Positions 17,166 through 24,855 of a stretch of 64,000 nucleotides of DNA are shown piece after piece. Each line of letters opens with the position of its first letter. Positions within the stretch are counted from its first letter, which is position 1. The stretch lies in contig DATCBU010000116.1 of the NCBI GenBank assembly GCA_036511675.1, positions 28,271 through 92,270 on the forward strand. Reading direction: 5' to 3'. The notes under the pieces are model-generated. The model searched no databases and was not told the origin of the DNA. It was given only the letters and a program-made list of their open reading frames with translations. Position numbers and translations under genes: made by a program. Origin of the DNA: Chersky-840 sp036511675 (GTDB taxonomy: Bacteria; Actinomycetota; Acidimicrobiia; Acidimicrobiales; UBA8190).

Positions 17166-17993
17166 ATGGCACCTGATCCGAGCACGCTGTCGGGACTCCT
17201 CACCGACCTCGAGGACGAGCATGCCGATCTCGAGGGTCTGCTCGTGCCCCTCGAGGAACCCGCGTGGGGGCTGGCCACGCCGGCGGCCGGATGGGCGGTG
17301 CGAGACCAGGTCAGCCACGTGGCGTTCTTCGACGACGCCGCCACCATGGCGATCCTCGAGCCCGCCACCTTCACCGCCACCGCCGAAGCCGCCCTGGCGG
17401 CGACCGGAGACCCCATGGAGGAGCACCTCCGGCGCGGGCGCGCCCTGCCGGGCCGAGAGGTGCTGGCGTGGTGGCAGGGCGCTCGGCGGGCGATGGTGGC
17501 TGCCGCCGGTGGGCTCGATCCGCGTGCCCGGGTCCCGTGGTACGGGCCCCCGATGGGCGCACTGTCCTTCGTCTCGGCCCGGCTCATGGAGACCTGGGCC
17601 CATGGCCAGGATGTCGCCGACGCGCTGGGGGTCACCCGCGTGCCCACGGCGCGTCTGCGCCACATCGCGCATCTCGGGGTACGGGCCCGACCGTTCTCCT
17701 ATGTCGTACGCGGCCTCGGGGTGCCCGACGATGCGGTGCACGTCGAGTTGACGGGACCGTCGGAAGAGCGCTGGGAGTGGGACGCCGAGGCCTCGTCCGA
17801 CCTCGTGCGGGGTTCGGCGCTCGACTTCTGCCTGGTCGTCACCCAGCGCCGTCACCTCTCGGACACGGGGTTGACGGTGCAGGGCCCGCTGGCGTCGCAG
17901 TGGCTCGCCATCGCCCAGGCCTTCGCCGGGCCTCCCGGGACCGGCCGGGCTCCCCTCGGCGTCGACGGGCCGTCACCGGCGTCGACGCGCTGA
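17166..17993 (+). CDS. TIGR03084-type protein (DinB/mycothiol-dependent maleylpyruvate isomerase-like fold)
   Basis: A 275-residue protein matching the actinobacterial TIGR03084 group: an N-terminal four-helix DinB/MDMPI-like domain with the metal ligands in VSHVAFFDD and METWAHGQDVADALG, then a wyosine-base-like C-terminal domain. Histidines at about residue 48 and in WAHGQD are the predicted zinc ligands. Mycothiol-dependent isomerases share this fold, but the substrate is not predictable. ATG 17166 sits seven bases after a TAGCCT box; a longer frame from 17112 is not needed. Divergent from the MarR regulator, which probably controls it. Confidence 0.85.
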   Translation: MAPDPSTLSGLLTDLEDEHADLEGLLVPLEEPAWGLATPAAGWAVRDQVSHVAFFDDAATMAILEPATFTATAEAALAATGDPMEEHLRRGRALPGREVLAWWQGARRAMVAAAGGLDPRARVPWYGPPMGALSFVSARLMETWAHGQDVADALGVTRVPTARLRHIAHLGVRARPFSYVVRGLGVPDDAVHVELTGPSEERWEWDAEASSDLVRGSALDFCLVVTQRRHLSDTGLTVQGPLASQWLAIAQAFAGPPGTGRAPLGVDGPSPASTR

Positions 17994-17999
17994 GTCCGA

Positions 18000-18875
18000 T
18001 CAGCCCGAGGGGGGCGCCAGCACGCCGCCGGGCGCTGCGGTCACCACGTCGTCTCCCGGGTCGTCTCCCGGGTCGTCTCCCGGGTCGACGGGCGGCCCCG
18101 GTGGGGAGGCGCCTCGGTGCCGGCGGTGCAGGACGAGCATTACGACGAGACCGGCGGCGAACAGCGCCAGCCCGGCGACCTGGACGAGCACCGAGCCCAG
18201 GTGCCCGATCTCACCGAGCCACAGGCGCTCTTCGTAGAATCGCGTCAACCCCCACAGCGCCATGGTGGCGGCGAGGACGAAGCCGACAGGCCGATCCTTG
18301 TAGTAGCGCTCGATGAGCAAGAGGGCGCCGAAGATGAGGAAGCTGTCGACGGCTTGGAGGATGGGGACCGGGAGCCGCTTGCCTACCTGGCCCGCGTAGT
18401 ACATCCCGAACCACTCCTTGGTGGGGTGCCCACCCCCGGCCACCATGAGCTGGGGCCCGAGCAGCCGCCCCACGCCCCAGGCCGCCATGAGCACCGGGGC
18501 CACGATGTCGAGCGCGCGCATGGTGGGCAGCTCGGGGCAGCGACGACGCGCCAGGATCAACCCAGTGGGGACGCCTCCCAACAGTCCGCCGAACGACGAC
18601 AGCCCACCGTGCCAGACCTGGAAGATCTCGCCGGGGTCGGCCTTGTAGGTGGAGAGGTTGGCCAGCACGTGCAGGAGGCGCGCGCCGATGATCGAGGCGG
18701 CGACGATCCAGAGGAACACACCCGTGAACCACTGCGTGGGATATCCGTTAGCGCGCAGCCGTCGCTCGAAGTACCGGTAGGCGAACCAGAACGTCACGGC
18801 CAGCCCGATGCCGTAGGTGTGGACCACGATGGGGAGGGGCCCGAGATGGAAGGCGACGGGGATGGGCTTCACGGT
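18000..18875 (-). CDS. lgt: Prolipoprotein diacylglyceryl transferase-like membrane protein (divergent Lgt)
   Basis: About 291 residues, seven hydrophobic segments. The fold-level landmarks of Lgt are present: YGIGLAVTFWFAYRY, GARLLHVL, VWHGGLSSFGGLLGG, WGVGRLLG and the C-terminal TRFYEERLWLGEIG. Lgt moves diacylglycerol from phosphatidylglycerol to the lipobox cysteine of prolipoproteins. The asparagine expected after the conserved GR (usual GRIGNF) and the histidine of the usual SFHGG are absent, so activity may differ. GTG 18875 starts directly before the typical N-terminus; a longer frame reaches 18926. The tail holds DPGDD repeats encoded by a 12-base tandem repeat. Confidence 0.75.
   Translation of the reverse strand, partial: TVKPIPVAFHLGPLPIVVHTYGIGLAVTFWFAYRYFERRLRANGYPTQWFTGVFLWIVAASIIGARLLHVLANLSTYKADPGEIFQVWHGGLSSFGGLLGGVPTGLILARRRCPELPTMRALDIVAPVLMAAWGVGRLLGPQLMVAGGGHPTKEWFGMYYAGQVGKRLPVPILQAVDSFLIFGALLLIERYYKDRPVGFVLAATMALWGLTRFYEERLWLGEIGHLGSVLVQVAGLALFAAGLVVMLVLHRRHRGASPPGPPVDPGDDPGDDPGDDVVTAAPGGVLAPPSG
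18049..18084. repeat. Three tandem copies of a 12-base unit (TCGTCTCCCGGG)
   Basis: Three perfect head-to-tail copies encode the repeated PGDD/DPGDD tail of the Lgt-like protein on the minus strand. Confidence 0.85.
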
Positions 18876-19066
18876 GTCCTGGCGCGCTGGGCGGGATGGG
18901 CGGGCCCCGCGGGCCTCGCGCCCCACAGCGTAGCGCCGCCGATCCGGGCTCCCCCGTCGGGGTGCCCGGCAATGGCGCCGCCGGTGTGTTCGACGCGCTC
19001 GAGAGCCCCCAGTAGCGTCGACCCGGCTCGCGCTGGGGGCACCGGCGGTGCGTCGAGGAGGGTGTG

Positions 19067-19885
19067 ATGGGAGCGCTTGAGGGCAAGGTGGCCGTCGTGA
19101 CCGGGGGGGCCTCGGGGATCGGACTGGCGAGCTGTCGGAGGCTCAACGCCGAGGGTGCCACCGTGGTCGTGGTCGATTCCAACGGAGACGGAGCCGAGAG
19201 GGCCGCGTCGGAGCTCGGTGGTGTCGCCGTGCAGGCCGACGTGGCCCGCACGGCCGACTGGACGCGCATCGTCGACGCGGCGCGTCGGCTGGGAGGGATC
19301 GACATCGCCTATCTCAACGCCGGTGTCACCACGGGGGAGGAGGACATCACCAAGGTCACCGACGAGCAGTACCGCCGGATCATGTCGGTCAACGTCGATG
19401 GCATCGTGTTCGGCACGCGCGCCGTCGTGCCCGACCTCGTGGCTCGCGGGGGAGGTGCGATCGTGGCCACCTCGTCACTCGCCGGCATTGTGGCGTTCGC
19501 GGGCGACCCCATGTACACGTTGACCAAGCATGCCGTCGTCGGCTTCGTACGCTCGGTCGCCCCGCGCCTCGCCGAGCACCACATCACGATCAACGCCATC
19601 TGTCCGGGCCTCGTCGACACGCCCCTGATCGACGGGCAGATCCGCGACAGCCTGGCCGGGGCCGGGTTTCCGCTCATCGCCCCCGAGGCCGTGGCCGAGG
19701 CCGTGCTGGGCTGCGTGGTGGGAACCGAGACCGGTCAGGCCGTCGTCGTCCAACTGGGACGAGAAGCGGTCGCCTATCGCTTCGGTCGTCCTCCCGGGCC
19801 TCGGGCCCCCGGTGTGGAGGGCAGGATCCCCCCCGAGTGGTTGGCCGACGCCGGCCAAGCGGCGCCACCGAAATCCGACGCCTGA
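19067..19885 (+). CDS. SDR-family NAD(P)-dependent oxidoreductase
   Basis: A 272-residue classical short-chain dehydrogenase: cofactor motif TGGASGIG near residue 11, NAG at ~86, catalytic serine in ATSSLAG, and the YTLTK active-site tyrosine-lysine pair at ~150. An acidic residue after the second strand (VVVDSN) favours NAD(H). ATG 19067 has GAGGAGG about five bases upstream; a GTG three bases earlier is the other option. The Pro-rich tail after ~245 is unusual but small. Substrate cannot be read from context: neighbours are Lgt and an NlpC/P60 hydrolase. Confidence 0.9.
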   Translation: MGALEGKVAVVTGGASGIGLASCRRLNAEGATVVVVDSNGDGAERAASELGGVAVQADVARTADWTRIVDAARRLGGIDIAYLNAGVTTGEEDITKVTDEQYRRIMSVNVDGIVFGTRAVVPDLVARGGGAIVATSSLAGIVAFAGDPMYTLTKHAVVGFVRSVAPRLAEHHITINAICPGLVDTPLIDGQIRDSLAGAGFPLIAPEAVAEAVLGCVVGTETGQAVVVQLGREAVAYRFGRPPGPRAPGVEGRIPPEWLADAGQAAPPKSDA

Positions 19886-19930
19886 CGGTGGGCGCTCTCG
19901 TGCGTGGCGGCCTCTCGGTCGCCACGCCGG

Positions 19931-21061
19931 TCAGGGTCGGCCCGCGCCGACCAGACCGCTCGTCCAGATCCCGGTGATCTGAATGTTGGTGCCAGTCTCC
20001 ATGGCCTGGACCATCTCCCCCGGTCCCACGTACATGGTCACGTGGCCGATGGTGTCGCCTTCTTGGTAGAAGAGCAGGTCACCAGGCTGTAGGTCCGACA
20101 GCGGCACGTGCACCGACTCGGCGTACTGATCAGCGGCGGAGTGCGACAGCGAGACCCCGGCGTGTGCCCACGCCCACATGGTCAGTCCCGAGCAGTCGAA
20201 GCCGACTCCGGCGCTGACCCCCGCCCACACGTAGGGGACACCGATCTGCGACTCGGCCGCCGCCACCGCCTCGGCGCCCCCACCGCCGGGTACCGGAGGG
20301 ACGGGGCTCAGGCCACTGTCGCTGTTGAATCGTTGTGACGCCGCCAATCGGGCCTGGAAGGCGGCGGCTTGCGCCGCGGCCTGCGCCGCCTGTCGTTGCG
20401 CCACCAGGGTGGCGATGTGGCCCTTGAGCTTGGACAGGGTCGACTTCTGGCTGGCGAGTTCGTCCTGCGCGCCCTGCTGTGCACTCTGGGCGGCGGCGAG
20501 TGTGACACGGGCTTGGGACTGTGTCGTCTCCAGCGTGCTCTCCTGCGCGCTCAGCACGCTCTCGGAACGGTTCAGGCGGTCGATCGCTCCCGACACACTG
20601 TCGCTCGCCACCTGCTGGTACTCCTGGGTTGCGGCGGCGCGTTCGCCACCCGGGGCGAACAACTGCCCGAGGTCGTCGTTCGTGCCCCCCGAGGTGTAGT
20701 TCTCGATGGCAAGTTGCCGGAGGTCGCCTCGCGCTGCGCTCACCTGGGTCATGGTCTGCGTGATCTGGGACTGGGTCTGGGCGACCTGGGTCTCAAGCTG
20801 CTGGACGCGAATGTGGTCCTGGTCGTACTGCTCGGACAACACGGCGAGCCTTGCGCCTTGGGCTTGGATCTGGGCGGCGATCTGCGCCGCCTCGGCCTGG
20901 GCGCTCTGGATCTGGTCGGCGCCGGCGGGGGGCGTCCCCGTCAGGGCAGGTGCCGCGATCAACGCGACAGCGACGACCGCCGGAACCAGTCGACCGAGTC
21001 GGGGGGACCGCCGGGCCCGCCCACCCGGCCGTGCCTTCGAGTACTGCTCGAGGCAAGTCAC
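19931..21061 (-). CDS. Secreted coiled-coil NlpC/P60 peptidoglycan hydrolase (second copy)
   Basis: About 376 residues: signal peptide (RLVPAVVAVALIAAPALTG), a Gln/Ser-rich coiled coil (~50-250), and a C-terminal NlpC/P60 domain with QIGVPYVWAGVS, catalytic cysteine in FDCSGLTMWAWAHAGV and QPGDLLFYQEGDTIGHVTMYVG. Same architecture as the protein at 11200-12480, so the two are paralogues with probable overlapping roles in septal wall cleavage. GTG 21061 is favoured because both genes share CTGTTGTGACT across the start; a TAGACA hexamer lies ten bases upstream. The frame extends to 21148 without support. Confidence 0.9.
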   Translation of the reverse strand: MTCLEQYSKARPGGRARRSPRLGRLVPAVVAVALIAAPALTGTPPAGADQIQSAQAEAAQIAAQIQAQGARLAVLSEQYDQDHIRVQQLETQVAQTQSQITQTMTQVSAARGDLRQLAIENYTSGGTNDDLGQLFAPGGERAAATQEYQQVASDSVSGAIDRLNRSESVLSAQESTLETTQSQARVTLAAAQSAQQGAQDELASQKSTLSKLKGHIATLVAQRQAAQAAAQAAAFQARLAASQRFNSDSGLSPVPPVPGGGGAEAVAAAESQIGVPYVWAGVSAGVGFDCSGLTMWAWAHAGVSLSHSAADQYAESVHVPLSDLQPGDLLFYQEGDTIGHVTMYVGPGEMVQAMETGTNIQITGIWTSGLVGAGRP

Positions 21062-21179
21062 AACAGCCCCGTGTCTATCAATTGCGTGCCACCAGGGCAA
21101 GCATTTGGCCACGCTCGGCGCAACCTCGGCGCGAATCGAAGCCGGCACCGGTGGTGTCGTGGCGACGGCGTGATCCCAT

Positions 21180-21185
21180 TAGCGT
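21180..21185 (+). promoter_or_regulatory. -10 box (TAGCGT), leaderless promoter
   Basis: TAGCGT ends seven bases before GTG 21193 and stands divergent to the NlpC/P60 gene. Confidence 0.4.
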
Positions 21186-21192
21186 CGCGCGG

Positions 21193-21846
21193 GTGCATCC
21201 CATCGAGAGGCTGCGGTACGTGGCTCGTGCGGGATGGGCCCCGCCGGCGGTGCTGGCTGCTGAGGCGGCGTGGGCGCTCGGTGACCTGGCGCTGCACGAA
21301 GAGTCGGCCGTGCTTCCCGCCTGTCGGCGCCTGCTCGATCGCCATCCCGGGTGCGGACCGCTGTGGTGGGTGGCGGCCCGGATGCTCACCGCCGGGGACC
21401 CCGTCGAAGAGGCCGAACGCTGTGCCGACCTGCTCGAATCCGACCCCACTGCGGACCGGTGGCGCGAAGACCTCGGCGCCGCGCGCCGCGCCGTGCGTCA
21501 CGGGGGAGTGGGTGACGTGGCCAGTGCCGACGTCGTCGTGGTCGAGGTCGACGCCATCGGCCCCGGAGGGGTGGTCCTCGACGCCGATGACATCGGGCTC
21601 ATCGCCGCGGCGCGGGCCGTGGGCGTGCCGGTGTGGGTCGAAGGAGGGGTCGGGCGCGTGATGCCGCCCAAGCTCTGGGACGCGCTCGTCCGTCGCGTCG
21701 ACGCCGCGCACATCGCTCGATCCGGCTCTGTCATCGATCTCGACGGGATCGACCGCGTGGCCGGGCCGCACGGCGTCCAGGACGTGTCGGTGGCCCTCGC
21801 CTCCACCGACTGCCCCGAGCCCGGAGCGCTGCTGGCGCGTTGGTAG
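21193..21846 (+). CDS. Conserved protein of unknown function, possibly eIF2B-like fold
   Basis: A 217-residue soluble protein I do not recognise by name. The C-terminal half alternates strands and helices: VVVVEVDAIGPGGVVL, DDIGLIAAARAVGVPVWVEGG and a terminal block with DCPEPGALLARW. The stretch with VEVDAIGPGGVV followed by AARAVGVPVWV recalls the core of eIF2B/ribose-1,5-bisphosphate isomerase proteins, only as a weak resemblance. GTG 21193 lies seven bases after TAGCGT, and codons upstream lie in the shadow of the divergent hydrolase. Followed 46 bases later by a dienelactone hydrolase gene. Confidence 0.7.
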   Translation: MHPIERLRYVARAGWAPPAVLAAEAAWALGDLALHEESAVLPACRRLLDRHPGCGPLWWVAARMLTAGDPVEEAERCADLLESDPTADRWREDLGAARRAVRHGGVGDVASADVVVVEVDAIGPGGVVLDADDIGLIAAARAVGVPVWVEGGVGRVMPPKLWDALVRRVDAAHIARSGSVIDLDGIDRVAGPHGVQDVSVALASTDCPEPGALLARW

Positions 21847-21892
21847 GTGCCCGATCGACGCTCGGCCCCCGTCGTGTATAGGGTCGGCGCCT

Positions 21893-22573
21893 ATGGGCGA
21901 GATGATCAGTTTTCCGAGCAACGGGTCAGAGGGCCAGGGGTACCTGGCGGTGCCGCCGTCGGCCCCGGCCCCGGGCGTCGTCGTGATCCAGGAGTGGTGG
22001 GGGCTCGTCCCGCACATCGAGGACGTGTGCGACCGGCTCTCGGCCGAGGGATTCGTCGCGCTGGCGCCTGACCTGTACCGCGGGACGAAAGTCTCGGAGC
22101 CCGACGAGGCGGGCAAGGAGATGATGGCCCTGCAGCTCGACCGCGCCGGCAGGGACATGTCGGGGGCGGTCGACGAGGTCATGAGGCGGTCGTCGGGCGA
22201 CAAGGTCGGGGTGGTCGGGTTCTGCATGGGCGGCGGCCTCGCCCTGGTGCTCGCCACCCAGCGTCCTGATGCGGTGGCCGCGTGCGTCTCGTTCTACGGC
22301 CTCGTCCCGTGGCCCGACGCCCAGCCCGACTTCTCGGCGCTCTCGGGAGCGGTGCTGGCGCACGTGGCGGGCAACGACGAGTATTTCACCCCCGCCGCGG
22401 CCCACGCCCTGGAGGAGCAGCTGCACGGTCTGGGCAAAGAGGCGGAGTTCCACGTGTACGAGGGCACCGATCACGCCTTCTTCAACGACACGCGACCCGA
22501 GGTCTACGACGCCGGCGCGTCGGCGACGGCATGGGCGCGTACGGTGGACTTCTTCCACGCCCGTCTCGGGTGA
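21893..22573 (+). CDS. Dienelactone hydrolase family protein
   Basis: A 226-residue alpha/beta hydrolase with the dienelactone hydrolase features: glutamate in IQEWWGL near residue 34, nucleophilic cysteine in GFCMGGGLALVLA, aspartate in VAGNDEYFTP, and histidine in TDHAFFNDTRPEVYD. The cysteine-aspartate-histidine triad distinguishes it from serine esterases. Known members open lactone rings in chlorocatechol breakdown, but many actinobacterial ones have unknown substrates. A TAGGGT hexamer lies eight bases before the ATG. The next gene overlaps by GTGA. Confidence 0.9.
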   Translation: MGEMISFPSNGSEGQGYLAVPPSAPAPGVVVIQEWWGLVPHIEDVCDRLSAEGFVALAPDLYRGTKVSEPDEAGKEMMALQLDRAGRDMSGAVDEVMRRSSGDKVGVVGFCMGGGLALVLATQRPDAVAACVSFYGLVPWPDAQPDFSALSGAVLAHVAGNDEYFTPAAAHALEEQLHGLGKEAEFHVYEGTDHAFFNDTRPEVYDAGASATAWARTVDFFHARLG

Positions 22574-23802
22574 ATCCGGGCACGGACGCCGCTGGCGGCT
22601 CCGTCGGTCGCTACCTCCTCCTGGGCCTGGGAACGGGGCGTCACATCGAAGGATTGGTGGACGCGTACTACGGCCCTCCGGCTCTGGCCGAGCGCGTCGC
22701 CCTGGGGCCGGCGCCGGCACCCGGTCGATTGGTCGACGACGCCCGAGCCCTGATCGCGGCGTTGGACGGCGGAGCACCGCTCGGCGGTGACAACGGAACG
22801 GAACCGGTCGCCGAGTCCGCCAGCCGGCGGCGACGGTGGCTGCGGGCCCAAACCGTCGGCCTGCTCACCACGGCGCGCCGCCTGGCGGGCGAGTCCATCG
22901 GGTACGAGGAGGAAGTGGAGTCCTGTTACGGGGTGCGCCCCCGACCCGTCCCCGAAGACGAGCTGGCGTCGGCGCACCGACGACTCGAGGAAGCGGTGCC
23001 CGGCTCGGGGCCGATCGGGGAGCGCTTGATCGCGTGGCGCGAATCGCATGCCGTCGCACCCGAGCTCCTGCCGGGCGCCATCGACTCGCTGGCCCAAGAC
23101 CTGCGCGAGCGCACGCAGCGCCTGTTCGGGCTGCCCGACGGGGAGCACATCGATTTCGAGCTCGTCACCGACAAGCCGTGGTCGGGTTTCAACACCTATC
23201 TCGGTGGGTTGCGTTCGCGTGTCTCGGTGAACCTGGACCTGCCCGTGCTGTCCACGTCGCTGGCCCATCTTGTGGCGCACGAGGCCTATCCCGGTCATCA
23301 CACCGAGCACTGCCGCAAGGAGGTGGGACTGGTGCGCCGCCGGCAGTGGCTCGAGGAGACCATCTTCCTCGTGGGCACCCCACAGTGCCTCCTGGCCGAG
23401 GGTCTGGCCGACCTCGGGCTCGAGGTGCTCCTCGGCCCGAGACCAGAGCCGGTGGTGGCCGAGCATCTGCGCCCTCTGGGCATTCGCTACGACGCTGAGG
23501 TCGTGGCGGCGGTGTCCGAGGCGAGCGAAGCGCTCGGCGCGGTGCGCGCCAACGCCGCCTGGCGCCTGCACGCCGAAGGAGCCGATCCCGACACGGTGGT
23601 GGACGAGGTGGCACGATGGGCTCTGCTCCCCCGACCCCGCGCCGCCAAGGCGGTGGAGTTCTTGCTGCATCCCACATGGCGCGCCTACATCACGTGCTAT
23701 GTCGACGGGCTGCGGTTGTGCCGCCAGTTCGTGGCCGGAGACCCCACGCGTTTCGGCCAGCTCCTGAGCGAACAGCTCGTCCCCGCCGATCTGGCCGCGT
23801 AG
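22570..23802 (+). CDS. DUF885-like zinc-peptidase-fold protein
   Basis: A 410-residue protein. The motif VAHEAYPGHHTEH near residue 235 is the HE-x-x-PGHH zinc-binding signature of the DUF885 family, with a downstream glutamate in LLAEGLADLGLE as probable third ligand. Members are gluzincin-like putative carboxypeptidases, mostly uncharacterised. The N-terminal 150 residues are helix-rich with no signal peptide, so it is expected in the cytosol. GTG 22570 overlaps the hydrolase stop (GTGA), and the frame upstream is only the shadow of that gene. Shorter than typical exported DUF885 proteins of ~550-600 residues. Confidence 0.8.
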   Translation: MNPGTDAAGGSVGRYLLLGLGTGRHIEGLVDAYYGPPALAERVALGPAPAPGRLVDDARALIAALDGGAPLGGDNGTEPVAESASRRRRWLRAQTVGLLTTARRLAGESIGYEEEVESCYGVRPRPVPEDELASAHRRLEEAVPGSGPIGERLIAWRESHAVAPELLPGAIDSLAQDLRERTQRLFGLPDGEHIDFELVTDKPWSGFNTYLGGLRSRVSVNLDLPVLSTSLAHLVAHEAYPGHHTEHCRKEVGLVRRRQWLEETIFLVGTPQCLLAEGLADLGLEVLLGPRPEPVVAEHLRPLGIRYDAEVVAAVSEASEALGAVRANAAWRLHAEGADPDTVVDEVARWALLPRPRAAKAVEFLLHPTWRAYITCYVDGLRLCRQFVAGDPTRFGQLLSEQLVPADLAA

Positions 23803-23874
23803 GACGGCGCGCCGAGCCCGGCGCCGCCCGGTCCGGCACGGGTGGCACCGTGGAGATTCCTGGTGACGCACCGG

Positions 23875-23880
23875 TAACAT
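23875..23880 (+). promoter_or_regulatory. -10 box (TAACAT), leaderless promoter of CoA-ester lyase
   Basis: TAACAT ends seven bases before ATG 23888, favouring that ATG over one nine bases upstream at 23879. Confidence 0.4.
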
Positions 23881-23887
23881 GCCGCTC

Positions 23888-24826
23888 ATGTCCCAACGCA
23901 GCCGGAACCTTCCCCGCCGATCCTGCTTCTCCACCCCGGGCTCCAACGAGCGCTTCCTCGAGAAAGCGCCGACGGTGGCGGCCGACATGTCGTTCCTCGA
24001 TCTCGAGGACTCCGTTGCCCCCCTCGAAAAGGACTCGGCCCGGGCCAAGGTGGTCGAGGCCATCCGCAAGCAACCCTGGGACGACCGGGTCCTGTGTGTC
24101 CGCATCAATGCCTGGGACACGGAGTGGACCTACGGCGACGTCATCGAGGTGGTCGGCAATGCCGGCGAGCGCCTCGACGAGGTCATGCTCCCCAAGGTGC
24201 AGTCAGCGGCCGAGGTCGTGGCGCTCGACCTGCTGTTGACCCAGGTGGAGAAAAGAAGCGGCCTCCCTGTCGGCCACATCGGCATCGAGGCCCAGATCGA
24301 GACGACGCGGGGGCTCATCAACGTCGACGAGATCTGTGCCGCGTCCCCTCGCCTCGAGACCATCATCTTCGGGCCGGCCGACTTCGCCGCCTCCATGGAG
24401 ATGCCGGTACTGACCGGCGGGGTGCAGATCCCGGAGTATCCCGGTGACCACTTCCACTACGTATTCAGCCGGATCCTCATGGCGGGTCGGGCCAACGGAC
24501 TGCAGGTCATCGACGGCCCCTACCTGCGAGTGAAGGACATGGACGGGTTGCGGGACTTCGCCCAGCGCACCCGCGTCCTCGGGTACGACGGCAAATGGGC
24601 GCTCACACCTGATCAGGTAGCTGTGCTGAACGCGTTGTACTCACCCACCCAGGAGCAGTTCGACCACGCCTGGGACATCCTCGACGCCTATCAGAAGGCG
24701 ACCGAGGACGACCGCAAGGGAGCGGTCATGTTCGGGGACGAGATGATCGACGAGGCGAGCCGCAAGATGGCCACCAAATTCGTCTTCCGCGGCGAGCGCG
24801 CCGGGCTGCGCCGCTCCCCGAATTAG
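23888..24826 (+). CDS. HpcH/HpaI (CitE-like) CoA-ester lyase, L-malyl-CoA/beta-methylmalyl-CoA lyase-like
   Basis: A 312-residue TIM-barrel lyase: SCFSTPGSNERF at the start, MSFLDLEDSVAP with the metal-binding acidic residues, CVRINAWDTEW, VMLPKV, and IEAQIETTRGLINVDEI with the catalytic glutamate. This order fits the citrate lyase beta/malyl-CoA lyase family. Beta-methylmalyl-CoA lyase cleaves to glyoxylate and propionyl-CoA in the ethylmalonyl-CoA pathway. That role is supported by neighbouring methylsuccinyl-CoA dehydrogenase-like and MaoC genes. ATG 23888 is preferred on promoter spacing. Convergent with the dehydrogenase gene, 29 bases apart. Confidence 0.85.
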   Translation: MSQRSRNLPRRSCFSTPGSNERFLEKAPTVAADMSFLDLEDSVAPLEKDSARAKVVEAIRKQPWDDRVLCVRINAWDTEWTYGDVIEVVGNAGERLDEVMLPKVQSAAEVVALDLLLTQVEKRSGLPVGHIGIEAQIETTRGLINVDEICAASPRLETIIFGPADFAASMEMPVLTGGVQIPEYPGDHFHYVFSRILMAGRANGLQVIDGPYLRVKDMDGLRDFAQRTRVLGYDGKWALTPDQVAVLNALYSPTQEQFDHAWDILDAYQKATEDDRKGAVMFGDEMIDEASRKMATKFVFRGERAGLRRSPN

Positions 24827-24855
24827 GCCGCTCCCCCAGTGAGGCAGAGCCGGAA

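Noticed and set aside
18049..18084. CRISPR-like short repeats
   Set aside because: The 12-base units are adjacent with no spacers and encode a protein tail.
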